The position numbers and the translations under genes were made by a program. From NCBI GenBank assembly GCA_017847885.1, contig JAGAUA010000044.1, forward strand, positions 186,001 to 250,000: a stretch of 64,000 nt of DNA. Reading direction: 5' to 3'. Each line of letters begins with the position of its first letter. The stretch's first letter is position 1. Source of the stretch: Oscillospiraceae bacterium. GTDB lineage: Bacteria; Bacillota; Clostridia; Oscillospirales; Ruminococcaceae. Under the pieces are notes generated by a model. The model saw only the letters and a list, made by a program, of their open reading frames with translations, made no database searches and was not told the origin of the DNA. This document shows, in pieces, positions 11,289 through 19,494 of this stretch.

Positions 11289-11456
11289 GCATATTCAAGC
11301 ATATTTTTATATTTCAACATATTGAACAAAACAAAGCGGATTTAAGGCAATAACGCACAATTTTTTTGTGTAACACATCTCTTGCACAGTATTGACATAA
11401 AAATTATCAATATATCTGTATTCTAACCAATATTTTATAAAAATAACAAAAATCTA

Positions 11457-11485
11457 TTGAAATTTTGAGAAAAATAGTGTATAAT
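11457..11485 (+). promoter_or_regulatory. Promoter of the DHH phosphoesterase gene
   Basis: TTGAAA (11457-11462) and TATAAT (11480-11485) are spaced by 17 bases, about 60 bases upstream of the start codon. Confidence 0.65.
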
Positions 11486-11551
11486 GTTAATGTATGGTGC
11501 GGACTCCGTTTGATTCGCAGCCAAATCATTTATTTTAGGAGTTGTTTGAAG

Positions 11552-12469
11552 ATGAGACTTGTTACACGTTCCGACTTTGACGGTCTTGCCTGCGGCGCTT
11601 TGCTCAAGGACGTCGGCGTTATAGATCACTGGAAATTTGCCCACCCCAAGGATTTGCAGGACGGGCTTATCGAAATCACCGAAAACGACTGCCTTGCCAA
11701 CGTGCCTTACGTTGAGGGCTGCGGACTCTGGTTCGACCACCATTCAAGCGAATTTGAAAGAAATCAGCTTGAGGGCAAATACAAGGGCGAAAGCCGCATT
11801 GCACCCTCCTGCGCAAGAATTATATACGATTATTACGGCGGCAAGGAGCGCTTCGGTCACTATGACGACATGATGATCGCCGTTGACAAGGTCGACAGCG
11901 GCAACCTTACCCGCGAGGAAATTCTTAACCCCACAGGCTGGATACTTGTAGGCTTCCTTATGGACCCCAGAACAGGTCTGGGAAGATGGCGCAACTTCAC
12001 CATCTCCAACTATCAGCTCATGGAAAAGCTTATCGACTGCTGCCGCACAATGACTACCGACGAGATACTCTCCATGCCCGACGTAAAGGAAAGAATTGAG
12101 ATATACTACGAGCAGGCGGAGAAATTCAAGGAAATGGTACACGCTCATACACGGGTCGAAAAGGATGTCATCATCACCGACCTTCGCGGCGTTGACCCGA
12201 TATACTCCGGAAATCGCTTCCTGATTTACAGTCTTTACCCCGAGCAGAACATTTCCGCATGGATAGTCAACGGCAAGGGCGGCAAGGGCTGCAGCGCCGC
12301 TGTGGGATACTCCGTTCTCAACCGCACTTCAAACGTAAACGTTGGCAAGCTTATGCTCAAATACGGCGGCGGCGGACACAGAGCTGTCGGCACCTGCCAG
12401 TTTACCGATGAAAATATGGATACCGAGCTGCCGAAGATGCTTGATGAGCTTATCAATTACCACGAATAA
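11552..12469 (+). CDS. DHH/DHHA1-family phosphoesterase
   Basis: The 305-residue cytoplasmic protein has the metal-binding motifs of the DHH superfamily: TRSDFDGLACG at the N-terminus, WFDHHSSEF (DHH at 62-64), and GGGGHRAVGTC in the C-terminal DHHA1 substrate-binding part. Related enzymes hydrolyse phosphodiesters such as nanoRNA, cyclic dinucleotide products or polyphosphate. The substrate cannot be told from sequence. The start at 11552 has AGGAG ten bases upstream. It is transcribed alone, between a good promoter and a strong terminator. A second DHH protein, more like NrnA, is encoded at 41890. Confidence 0.85.
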   Translation: MRLVTRSDFDGLACGALLKDVGVIDHWKFAHPKDLQDGLIEITENDCLANVPYVEGCGLWFDHHSSEFERNQLEGKYKGESRIAPSCARIIYDYYGGKERFGHYDDMMIAVDKVDSGNLTREEILNPTGWILVGFLMDPRTGLGRWRNFTISNYQLMEKLIDCCRTMTTDEILSMPDVKERIEIYYEQAEKFKEMVHAHTRVEKDVIITDLRGVDPIYSGNRFLIYSLYPEQNISAWIVNGKGGKGCSAAVGYSVLNRTSNVNVGKLMLKYGGGGHRAVGTCQFTDENMDTELPKMLDELINYHE

Positions 12470-12480
12470 GCGTACATAAA

Positions 12481-12518
12481 AACTTCCCCGATATGTTTTT
12501 TATCGGGGAAGTTTTTTT
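12481..12518 (+). terminator. Terminator of the DHH gene
   Basis: A 13-bp stem (AACTTCCCCGATA and its complement) is followed by a run of seven T. Confidence 0.9.
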
Positions 12519-12554
12519 GAGCAACTGTGCCGTACCAAAGAGCATATTAATATT

Positions 12555-12585
12555 AAGGCAGCATCGCTTTCGTGATACTGCCTTG
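12555..12585. repeat. Small inverted repeat, AAGGCAG...CTGCCTT
   Basis: AAGGCAGCATCGC pairs imperfectly with the downstream arm ending in ACTGCCTT. It resembles the arms of the element at 43760-43826 and fragments near 11345 and 28410, which suggests a dispersed family. Confidence 0.5.
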
Positions 12586-12589
12586 ATTT

Positions 12590-12691
12590 ATACTAAACAC
12601 CATTTAAAAACTGTACAAAAAATCGAGCATAATCTTGCATATATGGATTATGCGAAGATTTTTTGTCTACAGTTTAATTGGTGTTTAGTAT
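12590..12691. repeat. Long imperfect inverted repeat (about 100 bp)
   Basis: The left arm begins ATACTAAACACCA at 12590 and the right arm ends with its complement at 12690. Pairing continues inward through AAAAAATC and GCATAATC to a loop of about ten bases. No coding sequence is inside. It ends just before the stop codon of the AraC-type gene and may be a MITE-like element or a structured 3' end. Confidence 0.65.
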
Positions 12692-12693
12692 TA

Positions 12694-13575
12694 TTATCGG
12701 TTTTTCTTTTCTACGGCAATCCATATCTCGCAGGTATAATCGGGATTTTGAACATCAGCAGAAGGATAAACCTCAAGCTCTATGCCGTTTCCGTATTGAT
12801 ATTCGCTGCTTTGAGGGAAAAACTCGGTGCATATCCTTTTGTAGGTTTCCTTAAACGCTTCGGGCATCTTTCCTTTGCAGGTAAATACCGCATAGGTATG
12901 CGCAGGTATCTCCACAAGCTCAAAACCCTCGTCTGTAACGGGAGCGCCGTTGTACTCCGCGCCGATGCCGTAAGGGAAGCCCGAGTCCGCCATTTCGCCC
13001 GAAAAGCAAATACCGAGAACGCCGTGGAAGTTCTCAAAGCTTGCATATTTCGGAAGCACCGACATTGTACCGTCCGATGAGCATTTGCCCCAGAAAGCGG
13101 AAATGTCAGCCGCCGCGGTATCGCCCTGAGGCTTGTTTACCTGCTGTTTCCTGCACACTATTTTGAACGCTTCTCTTTTTTCAATTCTGTAATCCATAGT
13201 ATTTCCTCCGCATAATGTAAGTTTTACGGAAAGAGCGGAAAAGGATTTGATATTACAGCCGTTTTTTGCTGCCGAGGGAGATACACCGTGAAATCTCGAA
13301 AAAGCTCTTGAAAAGCTTTCGGGAGAGTCGTAGCCGTATTTCAGAGCCACATCTATGACCTTGGCATTTTCCGCCGCAAGCTCGCTTCCTGCAAGGGAAA
13401 GCCTGCGGTAACGGATATAATCGCCGAGGGTATAGCCGCAGATCATTGAAAAGACGCGCTGAAAATGAAAGCTTGAGGAATACGCTCTTTTGGCAGCTTC
13501 CTCATAATCAATTTCATCGGCAAGATGCTCTTCAACGTAATCTATCGCACGCTGCAAGCCCGATATCCAATCCAT
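12694..13575 (-). CDS. AraC-family regulator with GyrI-like ligand domain
   Basis: The 293-residue protein has an AraC-type double helix-turn-helix at the N-terminus (about 8-105, with EEAAKRAYSSSFHFQRVF and the second helix pair ending in FSRAFSRFHGVSPS). A GyrI-like effector-binding domain follows (about 125-290). This order is typical of Rob/SoxS-like regulators that sense small hydrophobic ligands. The start at 13575 follows GAAAGGAG; an upstream ATG at 13602 precedes that site. A possible promoter with TACAAT lies just upstream of the binding site. Target genes are unknown. Confidence 0.88.
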   Translation of the reverse strand: MDWISGLQRAIDYVEEHLADEIDYEEAAKRAYSSSFHFQRVFSMICGYTLGDYIRYRRLSLAGSELAAENAKVIDVALKYGYDSPESFSRAFSRFHGVSPSAAKNGCNIKSFSALSVKLTLCGGNTMDYRIEKREAFKIVCRKQQVNKPQGDTAAADISAFWGKCSSDGTMSVLPKYASFENFHGVLGICFSGEMADSGFPYGIGAEYNGAPVTDEGFELVEIPAHTYAVFTCKGKMPEAFKETYKRICTEFFPQSSEYQYGNGIELEVYPSADVQNPDYTCEIWIAVEKKNR

Positions 13576-13650
13576 TGGCCGATCTCCTTTCGCTGTATTC
13601 ATTGTACCGAAAAAACGCTATGGTTTCATGACTTTCTGTGCTGTGTGCTG

Positions 13651-14100
13651 TTAGGTAAGGCTTTCGATTTCCTTTACCGCCTTTTGTATATCCTTCCAAA
13701 CAAGGCTTGTCATACTTTCGGGATAACGGGATACATCGGCTGATTTCAGTGCCGACAGAATATCCTCTTTAAGCTCGGGCTTGTATTTCGCAATTTCGGG
13801 AAGTGCGGAAATACACTGCCTTGCCGTGATAGGCTTAACGTCCGTTATGTGCCCGAGATACTTGTCAATTATTTCATCAATTTTGAAATCCTTGTCCCAT
13901 TTTGCATTTGCGGAAATCAGCTTCAAGCCGCGGTTTCTTACATAAGAATTTCCGCTGTCAAGCATTTCCGCAAAAACGTCCATGTACCGATACACCTCAT
14001 CCGAATTTTCGGATATTTGCACAAGTTCGTTCATAGCTCCGCAGGCTGTCACGTTGTTTTTATCCTGCAATAAATTTATGTTATCCTCAATGCTTTTCAT
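13651..14100 (-). CDS. Small all-helical HEAT-like repeat protein
   Basis: The 149-residue protein is mostly amphipathic helices with a HEAT/ARM look: NELVQISENSDEVYRYMDVF, then SYVRNRGLKLISANAKWD, then ITARQCISALPEIAKYKPEL. Similar clostridial proteins are annotated without firm function, some as SufBD-like. The start at 14100 follows GGGGTGA; an in-frame ATG at 14178 would overlap the upstream gene deeply and is rejected. It lies 16 bases after the TfoX-domain gene, so the two form an operon. No catalytic motif is visible. Confidence 0.75.
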   Translation of the reverse strand: MKSIEDNINLLQDKNNVTACGAMNELVQISENSDEVYRYMDVFAEMLDSGNSYVRNRGLKLISANAKWDKDFKIDEIIDKYLGHITDVKPITARQCISALPEIAKYKPELKEDILSALKSADVSRYPESMTSLVWKDIQKAVKEIESLT

Positions 14101-14116
14101 TTGCGTCACCCCTATT

Positions 14117-14446
14117 TCACTTGCGTTTTGCTGACGGCTTCTTCTTCGGCTCGGGCAGCTCGGGGTAAATCGCTTCAAACAGCGCCGTCAGAAAGTCCCT
14201 GTCATCGACATTATCGCAAAGCAGCATATCCTTTGCGCCGTCGTAGGGCGGCTCGTATCTTGCGTCGGGCATCATTTTTACCGCCGCGTCAACAGGCTTG
14301 ATAAGCAGGCGGTCGTCGCAGAGATACGCCGCTATCCTGCCGCGGAAATAAATGATGTATTCCCCCATCATCTGTTTATGGGTTATGCCGTCAAGTCCCG
14401 ACAGCTGTTCAAGTATAAAGTTCAGATATTCCTTGCTTGTTGACAC
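14117..14446 (-). CDS. TfoX N-terminal-domain protein
   Basis: The 109-residue protein matches the N-terminal TfoX/Sxy domain: KQMMGEYIIYFRGRIAAYLCDDRLLIKP. It has a basic tail, PKKKPSAKRK, that could touch nucleic acid. Full TfoX/Sxy proteins promote competence in Proteobacteria; single-domain versions in Bacillota have no settled role. The start is a GTG at 14446 with AAGGAGG upstream; the ATG at 14482 lies before that site. It is co-directional with the HEAT-like gene 16 bases downstream. Confidence 0.8.
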   Translation of the reverse strand: MSTSKEYLNFILEQLSGLDGITHKQMMGEYIIYFRGRIAAYLCDDRLLIKPVDAAVKMMPDARYEPPYDGAKDMLLCDNVDDRDFLTALFEAIYPELPEPKKKPSAKRK

Positions 14447-14487
14447 GATAAAACCTCCTTGCAGCAGCGAGCGTCTACACATTAATG

Positions 14488-14524
14488 AAAAAGCAGTACC
14501 GCTTCGGGCGATACTGCTCTTTTT
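14488..14524 (-). terminator. Terminator of tRNA-Arg
   Basis: An 11-bp stem with one G-U pair (AGCAGTATCGC against GCGGTACTGCT) and T runs on both sides lies directly behind the tRNA 3' end. Confidence 0.75.
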
Positions 14525-14525
14525 C

Positions 14526-14600
14526 TGGCACCCCCAGCGAGAATCGAACTCACAACTAACCCTTAGGAGGGGTTTATTATATCCATTTAACTATGGAGGC
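14526..14600 (-). tRNA. tRNA-Arg (anticodon CCT)
   Basis: The minus strand folds into a full cloverleaf. The acceptor GCCTCCA pairs with TGGGGGT (two G-U pairs) and the 3' CCA is encoded. The D stem is GTTA/TAAT. The anticodon stem AACCC/GGGTT encloses the loop CTCCTAA, giving anticodon CCT for codon AGG. The T arm is GTGAG TTCGATT CTCGC. A consensus promoter lies directly upstream and a terminator downstream. Confidence 0.95.
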
Positions 14601-14610
14601 TGACAAGGTA

Positions 14611-14639
14611 ATTATAGCATATCCGCCTTTAAATTGCAA
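14611..14639 (-). promoter_or_regulatory. Promoter of tRNA-Arg
   Basis: TTGCAA (14634-14639) and TATAAT (14611-14616) are 17 bases apart on the minus strand. The -10 ends ten bases before the tRNA 5' end. Confidence 0.75.
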
Positions 14640-14721
14640 TACCCTTTTGCATTTTATTCTCGCGAACAAATGTGCCAAAATTTATGCAGAAAATTTGTTC
14701 AACTTTTTGGCAAAACGCCTA

Positions 14722-14750
14722 TTTACAGAACGCTTGTTCTGTGGTATAAT
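14722..14750 (+). promoter_or_regulatory. Promoter of the radical-SAM DNA-repair operon
   Basis: TTTACA (14722-14727) and TATAAT (14745-14750) are spaced by 17 bases. A palindromic LexA-like box occupies most of the spacer. Confidence 0.75.
14726..14741. promoter_or_regulatory. LexA-like (SOS) operator
   Basis: CAGAACGCTTGTTCTG has perfect 6-bp arms around four bases and contains GAAC-N4-GTTC, the core of the Gram-positive LexA box. It sits between the -35 and -10. Weaker copies are at 14664-14675 (GAACAAATGTGC), 14689-14700 (GAAAATTTGTTC) and 14758-14773 (CAGAACATTTGTTGCG). Confidence 0.7.
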
Positions 14751-14790
14751 ACTGATACAGAACATTTGTTGCGGTCAGGAGGCGCCTAAA

Positions 14791-16113
14791 ATGGATATTT
14801 CGGAAAAGCTCAAAATTCTTGCGGCAGGCGCCAGATACGACGCTGCCTGCACTTCAAGCGGCGTTGACCGCAAGGGCGGACACCAAGACGGCATCGGCAG
14901 CGCTTCCGCCTGCGGTATCTGCCACAGCTTTGCCTCGGACGGTCGGTGCATTTCCCTGCTGAAAATTCTGATGACCAATTATTGCCTTTACGACTGCAAA
15001 TACTGCATAAACCGCCGCAGCAACGACCTTCCCCGTGCGCGATTCACTCCAGAAGAAATTGCGGAGCTTACCATAAATTTCTATCGGCGCAACTACATCG
15101 AGGGACTTTTCCTCAGCTCGGGAATAATCCAAAGTCCCGACTACACCTGCGAGCAGCTTATCGAAGCCCTCACCCTGCTCCGCGTTAAATATAAATTTTA
15201 CGGATATATCCACGTGAAAGCCATTCCCGGCGCAGACCCCGAGCTTATCAACCGCCTTGGAGTACTTGCCGACCGAATGAGCGTGAACATCGAGCTGCCC
15301 TCACAAAAAAGCCTGAACGCCCTTGCGCCCGACAAGTCCAAATCGTCGATATTGCTGCCCATGGGACAGATAACCCAAAAGATACGCCAAAACAGCTATG
15401 AGATAGTCAAGTACAAAAACGCGCCCAAATTTGCCCCGGCGGGACAAAGCACCCAAATGATAATCGGCGCAACCCCCGACAGCGATTTCCATATCCTGCG
15501 GCTGTCCGAAGCGATGTACCAAAAATACAGCCTAAAACGGGTCTTTTATTCGGCGTATATCCCCGTGGGCGACCAAAAGCTACTTCCCCCGGCAGGAACA
15601 AAGCCGCCGCTGTTGCGTGAGCATCGCTTGTATCAGGCGGACTGGCTGCTGCGTTTTTACGGCTTCCGCGCCGAAGAAATTCTGGACGAACAGCATCAGA
15701 ACTTTGACCCTCTGCTTGACCCGAAGTGCAACTGGGCTGTCCACCACCCCGAATGTTTCCCCGTGGAGATAAACAAGGCGCCATACGAAATGCTGCTGAG
15801 AGTACCCGGAATTGGCGTAAAATCCGCCCAAAGGATAGTCACAGCAAGGCGGCAGGCTAAGCTTGACTACAACGACCTGCGCAAGCTGGGTGTGGTAGTA
15901 AAACGGGCGGTGTACTTCATTCTCTGCATGGGCAAGCGCGCCGAAGGGCTTGTCATGACCGAAACGGGAATGATGCGCTCGCTTATGTCCGCAAGCGTGG
16001 TCAAGGAGCTGGAGCAAAACGGATACAGCGGTGAACAGCTTTCATTTTTCGACAGTGAAAAAACTGTCCCGACCTTGGAGGATACCGTAAAATGCCTGAC
16101 AGGAGAAATGTGA
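14791..16113 (+). CDS. Putative DNA modification/repair radical SAM protein
   Basis: The 440-residue protein has the radical-SAM iron-sulfur motif CLYDCKYC (CxxxCxxC) after NY, within the long family-specific stretch SLLKILMTNYCLYDC. A helix-hairpin-helix follows near the C-terminus (LLRVPGIGVKSAQRIVTAR), as in DNA-binding enzymes. This matches the family named putative DNA modification/repair radical SAM protein, distantly like spore photoproduct lyase. It normally pairs with the protein encoded next, as it does here with a four-base overlap. The start at 14791 follows CAGGAGG. LexA-like boxes in the promoter support a role in DNA damage. Its exact reaction is unknown. Confidence 0.9.
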   Translation: MDISEKLKILAAGARYDAACTSSGVDRKGGHQDGIGSASACGICHSFASDGRCISLLKILMTNYCLYDCKYCINRRSNDLPRARFTPEEIAELTINFYRRNYIEGLFLSSGIIQSPDYTCEQLIEALTLLRVKYKFYGYIHVKAIPGADPELINRLGVLADRMSVNIELPSQKSLNALAPDKSKSSILLPMGQITQKIRQNSYEIVKYKNAPKFAPAGQSTQMIIGATPDSDFHILRLSEAMYQKYSLKRVFYSAYIPVGDQKLLPPAGTKPPLLREHRLYQADWLLRFYGFRAEEILDEQHQNFDPLLDPKCNWAVHHPECFPVEINKAPYEMLLRVPGIGVKSAQRIVTARRQAKLDYNDLRKLGVVVKRAVYFILCMGKRAEGLVMTETGMMRSLMSASVVKELEQNGYSGEQLSFFDSEKTVPTLEDTVKCLTGEM

Positions 16114-16889
16114 TATACTGCTATGACGGGACATTTGACGGGCTGATGTGCTGCGTTTTCGACAGCTATGTCCGCCGCGAAATACCGTCGGATATACTGT
16201 CGGAAGTCCCCGAGCAGCTTTCGTTCTGCGATATGCATTTTGTGGAGACCGTGCCCGAGCATTCGGCGCGGGTCTCGGCGGCAATACCGAAAAAGATATC
16301 GCCACGCGCCTTTGACGCGGTGAAAAAAGCGTTTTTGTCCTGCGAGGACGGCAAGGATATGCTGATACTGATGTTTATACGCAAGGGCTTCCAATTCGGC
16401 GGAAAAGTCGAGGATATGCTTGCCGACGACACCGTGAACAAGCTGAACAAGACGGTGCTTTTCTGCACCCGTGAAGCCCACCTTTTGCAGGGATTTTTGC
16501 GTTTTTCCGATTACGGAGGATACCTTGCCGCCGTAATTGAGCCGAAAAACAAGGCTATCCCCCTTATCGCCGACCACTTTACAGACCGTATGAGAAATGA
16601 AAATTTTCTGATTTACGACAAGGCTCACCGCATGGCGCTGATTTATTTTCGCCACAAAGCCGAAATTGCAGAAAACATTGATTTTGAGCTTCCCGACGCA
16701 AGCGCGGAGGAGGAGCTTTACCGTGAACTTTGGAAGGGCTTTTACAAAACTATCGGCATTGAGGAGCGATATAATCCGCGGTGCAGAATGAACATGATGC
16801 CCAAGCGGTACTGGGCAAATATGACGGAAATGCGCGAAGAACTCGGCATTTCCGAGGAAAGCCGCAACAGGCTCTCCGAAACGAATTAG
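16110..16889 (+). CDS. DNA metabolism partner protein of the radical SAM enzyme (DUF4130-like)
   Basis: The 259-residue protein begins IYCYDGTFDGLMCCVF, the usual N-terminus of the family found beside the radical-SAM repair protein. Some relatives carry a uracil-DNA-glycosylase-like domain at the C-terminus; this one ends at about the short-form length. I prefer the GTG at 16110, because its GTGA overlaps the upstream stop (TGA 16111-16113) and AGGAG lies just before it. An in-frame ATG at 16092, with its own weaker site, is the alternative. Translational coupling to the upstream gene suggests a complex. Confidence 0.85.
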   Translation: MIYCYDGTFDGLMCCVFDSYVRREIPSDILSEVPEQLSFCDMHFVETVPEHSARVSAAIPKKISPRAFDAVKKAFLSCEDGKDMLILMFIRKGFQFGGKVEDMLADDTVNKLNKTVLFCTREAHLLQGFLRFSDYGGYLAAVIEPKNKAIPLIADHFTDRMRNENFLIYDKAHRMALIYFRHKAEIAENIDFELPDASAEEELYRELWKGFYKTIGIEERYNPRCRMNMMPKRYWANMTEMREELGISEESRNRLSETN

Positions 16890-16920
16890 GGTATCCTGCT
16901 TAGTTTGCAGGATACCCTAA
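16886..16920. terminator. Terminator of the radical-SAM operon and the converging flavodoxin-domain gene
   Basis: A 14-bp stem (TTAGGGTATCCTGC and its complement) with a 7-base loop overlaps the stop codon of the upstream gene. T-rich flanks occur on the plus side. Confidence 0.8.
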
Positions 16921-16935
16921 TTTGCGGTATTGCCA

Positions 16936-19485
16936 TTATTTTCTTGAATTAAACTTGATTTCCGGCATTGAATCCGATTGCATCTCATAATCCTTGCCCG
17001 GTCTGCTGAAGAAAATGTCGGGGTCAATGGGGTCTGCAAGACGCTTCGGCTCGGCTGCCTGCTTCTTTTTCTTCTTTTTCTTGTCATCTTCTTCATCGTC
17101 AAACTGAACTGCAAACGGATTTCGCACCGGTGCTTTTTCCTTTTTGCCGTATCTCGCCATCATTTTTTCCTTGTTGGCTTTGTTCTTTTCAATCGATGCG
17201 TTGACTTCCTCGGCAAGCTTTCTCATCTGTGAGGACGGGTCGTCGTCCTTTTCGGGCTCTTCGACCTTGACCTCCTTCACTTCCTTGACAGGCTCGGGCA
17301 TAAGAACGTCGTCCGCGCCGAAATCCATGTGAATATCTTCAGCCGATACCTCATCCTGCGCATATTCCTGAGGCTCATACTGCTCAACATGATGTGCCTT
17401 AAGTTCTACGGCTTCCGCTTCTCTTGCAAGCTCCTCGATATCGTGCCTCATCTGCTCGCTGAACTCGCTTCTGTGAACTTCTTCGGTCTCCTTTTCGGCA
17501 ACCTCGGCAGCTGCGGCAGCTTCAGCGGCTTCGGCAGCAGCCTCCGCAGCTTTCTTTGCAGCTTCCATTGCAGCCTTTTCCTTTGCCTTGGCAAGATCCT
17601 GAACTGCGTTCAATGCACGGCTGCTTACGGCAGGAGCTGCTCCCTCCGAAATAAAGTCGTATACGTCCATATCCATTGAGGATTCGGGCTCGGACTTGAC
17701 TTCTGCTTTGGGTACGGGCGCAGGCTTGATGTCATGCACAGGATCCATTATCGGGTCGAACATTATCTGCGGCTCGGGCGCAGGCTCGGGCTTGATTTCA
17801 GCTTTGGGTGCAGGCGCAGGCTTGACCTCATGCACAGGCTCGATTATCGGGTCGAACATGACCTGCGGCTCGGGTGCAGGCTCGGGCTTGACCGCCGCTA
17901 CGGGTGCAGACTTGACCTCAGGCGCAGCAGCTTCGACAGCACTTTCTTCAACAGCCCTTCTGCGTCTTGCAAACAGCTCCATGTAGCTGTTTTTCCTCGG
18001 CATCTCGGGTTTAGCCGCAGGCTCGGGTGCAGGAGGCTCGGGAGCTGTCTCAGGCTCGGTGTTTTCAGCTGTCGGAGCAGCAAATTCCTCGAGAGAAATA
18101 TTTGCAAATACTGGTCCGTCGGATTTAGGAGCAGCAGAAATTTCGGCAGCAGGCTCGTCAAAATCTTCAAGGGATATTGCGCCTATTCCCGATGTGTAAC
18201 CGCTTTCGGACGGCTTTTTCTCGGTACTGAATGAAGGAGCTTCTTCTATTACAATATCATTAATATTATCGACCTTGGGCGCAGAGACTTCCTCGACCGT
18301 AAATTCTTCAACCTTGGGCGCGGAGACTTCCTCGACCGTGAATTCTTCAACCTTGGGTGCGGAGACTTCCTCGACCGTGAACTCCTCAACCTTGGGCGCG
18401 GAAACTTCCTCGACCGTAAACTCTTCAACCTTTGGTGCGGAAACTTCCTCAACCGTGAATTCCTCTACCTTGGGAGCAGGAACATCCTCGACCGTAAATT
18501 CCTCAACCTTAGGCGCAGGAACTTCCTCAACCGCGATTTCTTCTACCTTGGGTGAAGAAACTTCCTCGACCGTGAACTCCTCAACCTTAGGCGCGGAAAC
18601 TTCCTCAACCGCGATTTCTTCAACTGCAACTGCGGGCGCAGGTGCAGGCTTGGGAGCAGCCTTGGGCGCACGCAAATTCTTGAACGCATTTTCAAGGGAG
18701 CTGAGCGCGTCCGCGTCGCTGTTTACGCCCGAAGCGTCCACAAATCCGCTTGAAACGGGACGAGCGGCAGGTGCTTCGGCAGGCTTTGATGCCGCCTTGG
18801 GTTCTGTCGATACTTCAACAGGCTTGGAAGCCTTGGGTTCTGCCGGCGCTTCTTCCGTTTTAACGGAATAATCGGGTACAACAACTCTTGGCACAGCGGC
18901 TTCCTTCTTGACCTCGGGCTTGGGTTCTTCCTTTTTCTTTGGCGCAAAAAATTCCTCTATCGCCTTTTTCACGCTTGCAAGGTTATCTCTGGAGGTCTGG
19001 TCGGAGTACCCCTTTATTATTGCAAGGGCGTTTATATCGTCGGAGCTTCTTCCGTCCTTCTTCTCTATCATGACTTGAGACGCAAGCAGCTTCATGTTGT
19101 CCATAGGCGAAATGCCCTTCTTGTCAATTCCGCTGTTAATAACATAAAGAGGCACGGCGTTTTTATATGTATCGGGGAAATTTTCGTCAATAAGCTTCTT
19201 TGTCGCTTCCTCGGAATCGTTGGTGTACCAGCTTACCGCCATTACCATGGCTTTCTGCGCAGGAATGGACGACACGTTTTTCTTGACGAAATCCATTATC
19301 GCAAGCTTGTCTCCGTAAACACCGCAGGCAAAAATAATCAGCTTGTACGCAAGCACCTGAGTAATATTAAAACGGCTTACTTCAATAATATCCGTCGTAT
19401 CGGCACCCAGATCCTCTTTCAGCCATTCCGCATACCGCTTTGTATGACCATGCTTTGACAAATATACAACAGCTACATTTTTCAT
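16936..19485 (-). CDS. Flavodoxin-domain protein with long repetitive acidic/proline region
   Basis: The 849-residue protein starts with a flavodoxin-like domain (about 1-170): VAVVYLSKHGHTKRYAEWL forms the phosphate loop, followed by LIIFACGVYGDKLAIMDF. Beyond it comes a very long low-complexity region. At about residues 285-405 nine tandem 13-residue units of the type VEEFTVEEVSAPK occur, and a pair of about 33-residue repeats with MFDPI follows near 530-595. An Ala-rich predicted coiled coil (about 620-670) and a charged C-terminus complete it. No signal peptide or membrane segment is visible. The N-terminus probably binds FMN; the tail resembles a spacer or scaffold. The start codon has no close Shine-Dalgarno site, but GGAGG lies upstream across a hairpin. 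I know no named homologue of this architecture. Confidence 0.75.
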   Translation of the reverse strand: MKNVAVVYLSKHGHTKRYAEWLKEDLGADTTDIIEVSRFNITQVLAYKLIIFACGVYGDKLAIMDFVKKNVSSIPAQKAMVMAVSWYTNDSEEATKKLIDENFPDTYKNAVPLYVINSGIDKKGISPMDNMKLLASQVMIEKKDGRSSDDINALAIIKGYSDQTSRDNLASVKKAIEEFFAPKKKEEPKPEVKKEAAVPRVVVPDYSVKTEEAPAEPKASKPVEVSTEPKAASKPAEAPAARPVSSGFVDASGVNSDADALSSLENAFKNLRAPKAAPKPAPAPAVAVEEIAVEEVSAPKVEEFTVEEVSSPKVEEIAVEEVPAPKVEEFTVEDVPAPKVEEFTVEEVSAPKVEEFTVEEVSAPKVEEFTVEEVSAPKVEEFTVEEVSAPKVEEFTVEEVSAPKVDNINDIVIEEAPSFSTEKKPSESGYTSGIGAISLEDFDEPAAEISAAPKSDGPVFANISLEEFAAPTAENTEPETAPEPPAPEPAAKPEMPRKNSYMELFARRRRAVEESAVEAAAPEVKSAPVAAVKPEPAPEPQVMFDPIIEPVHEVKPAPAPKAEIKPEPAPEPQIMFDPIMDPVHDIKPAPVPKAEVKSEPESSMDMDVYDFISEGAAPAVSSRALNAVQDLAKAKEKAAMEAAKKAAEAAAEAAEAAAAAEVAEKETEEVHRSEFSEQMRHDIEELAREAEAVELKAHHVEQYEPQEYAQDEVSAEDIHMDFGADDVLMPEPVKEVKEVKVEEPEKDDDPSSQMRKLAEEVNASIEKNKANKEKMMARYGKKEKAPVRNPFAVQFDDEEDDKKKKKKKQAAEPKRLADPIDPDIFFSRPGKDYEMQSDSMPEIKFNSRK
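18272..18622 (-). repeat. Nine tandem 39-bp coding repeats
   Basis: Nine imperfect 39-bp units encode the 13-residue pattern VEE(F/I)(T/A)VE(E/D)V(S/P)(A/S)PK. Unit length is a multiple of three, so copy number can change without breaking the frame. Confidence 0.9.
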
Positions 19486-19494
19486 CTCGTTATT

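Noticed and set aside
14593..14790. An ATG at 14593 as the start of the radical SAM protein
   Set aside because: It lies inside the tRNA-Arg gene and upstream of the promoter. The ATG at 14791 has a good binding site.
18272..18622. Regular 39-bp repeats that could suggest a CRISPR array
   Set aside because: There are no unique spacers. The units are contiguous, in frame and encode a 13-residue protein repeat.
18275..18871. A repetitive open frame on the plus strand opposite the repeats
   Set aside because: It is the mirror of the repeats in the flavodoxin-domain gene, with no ribosome binding site or promoter.
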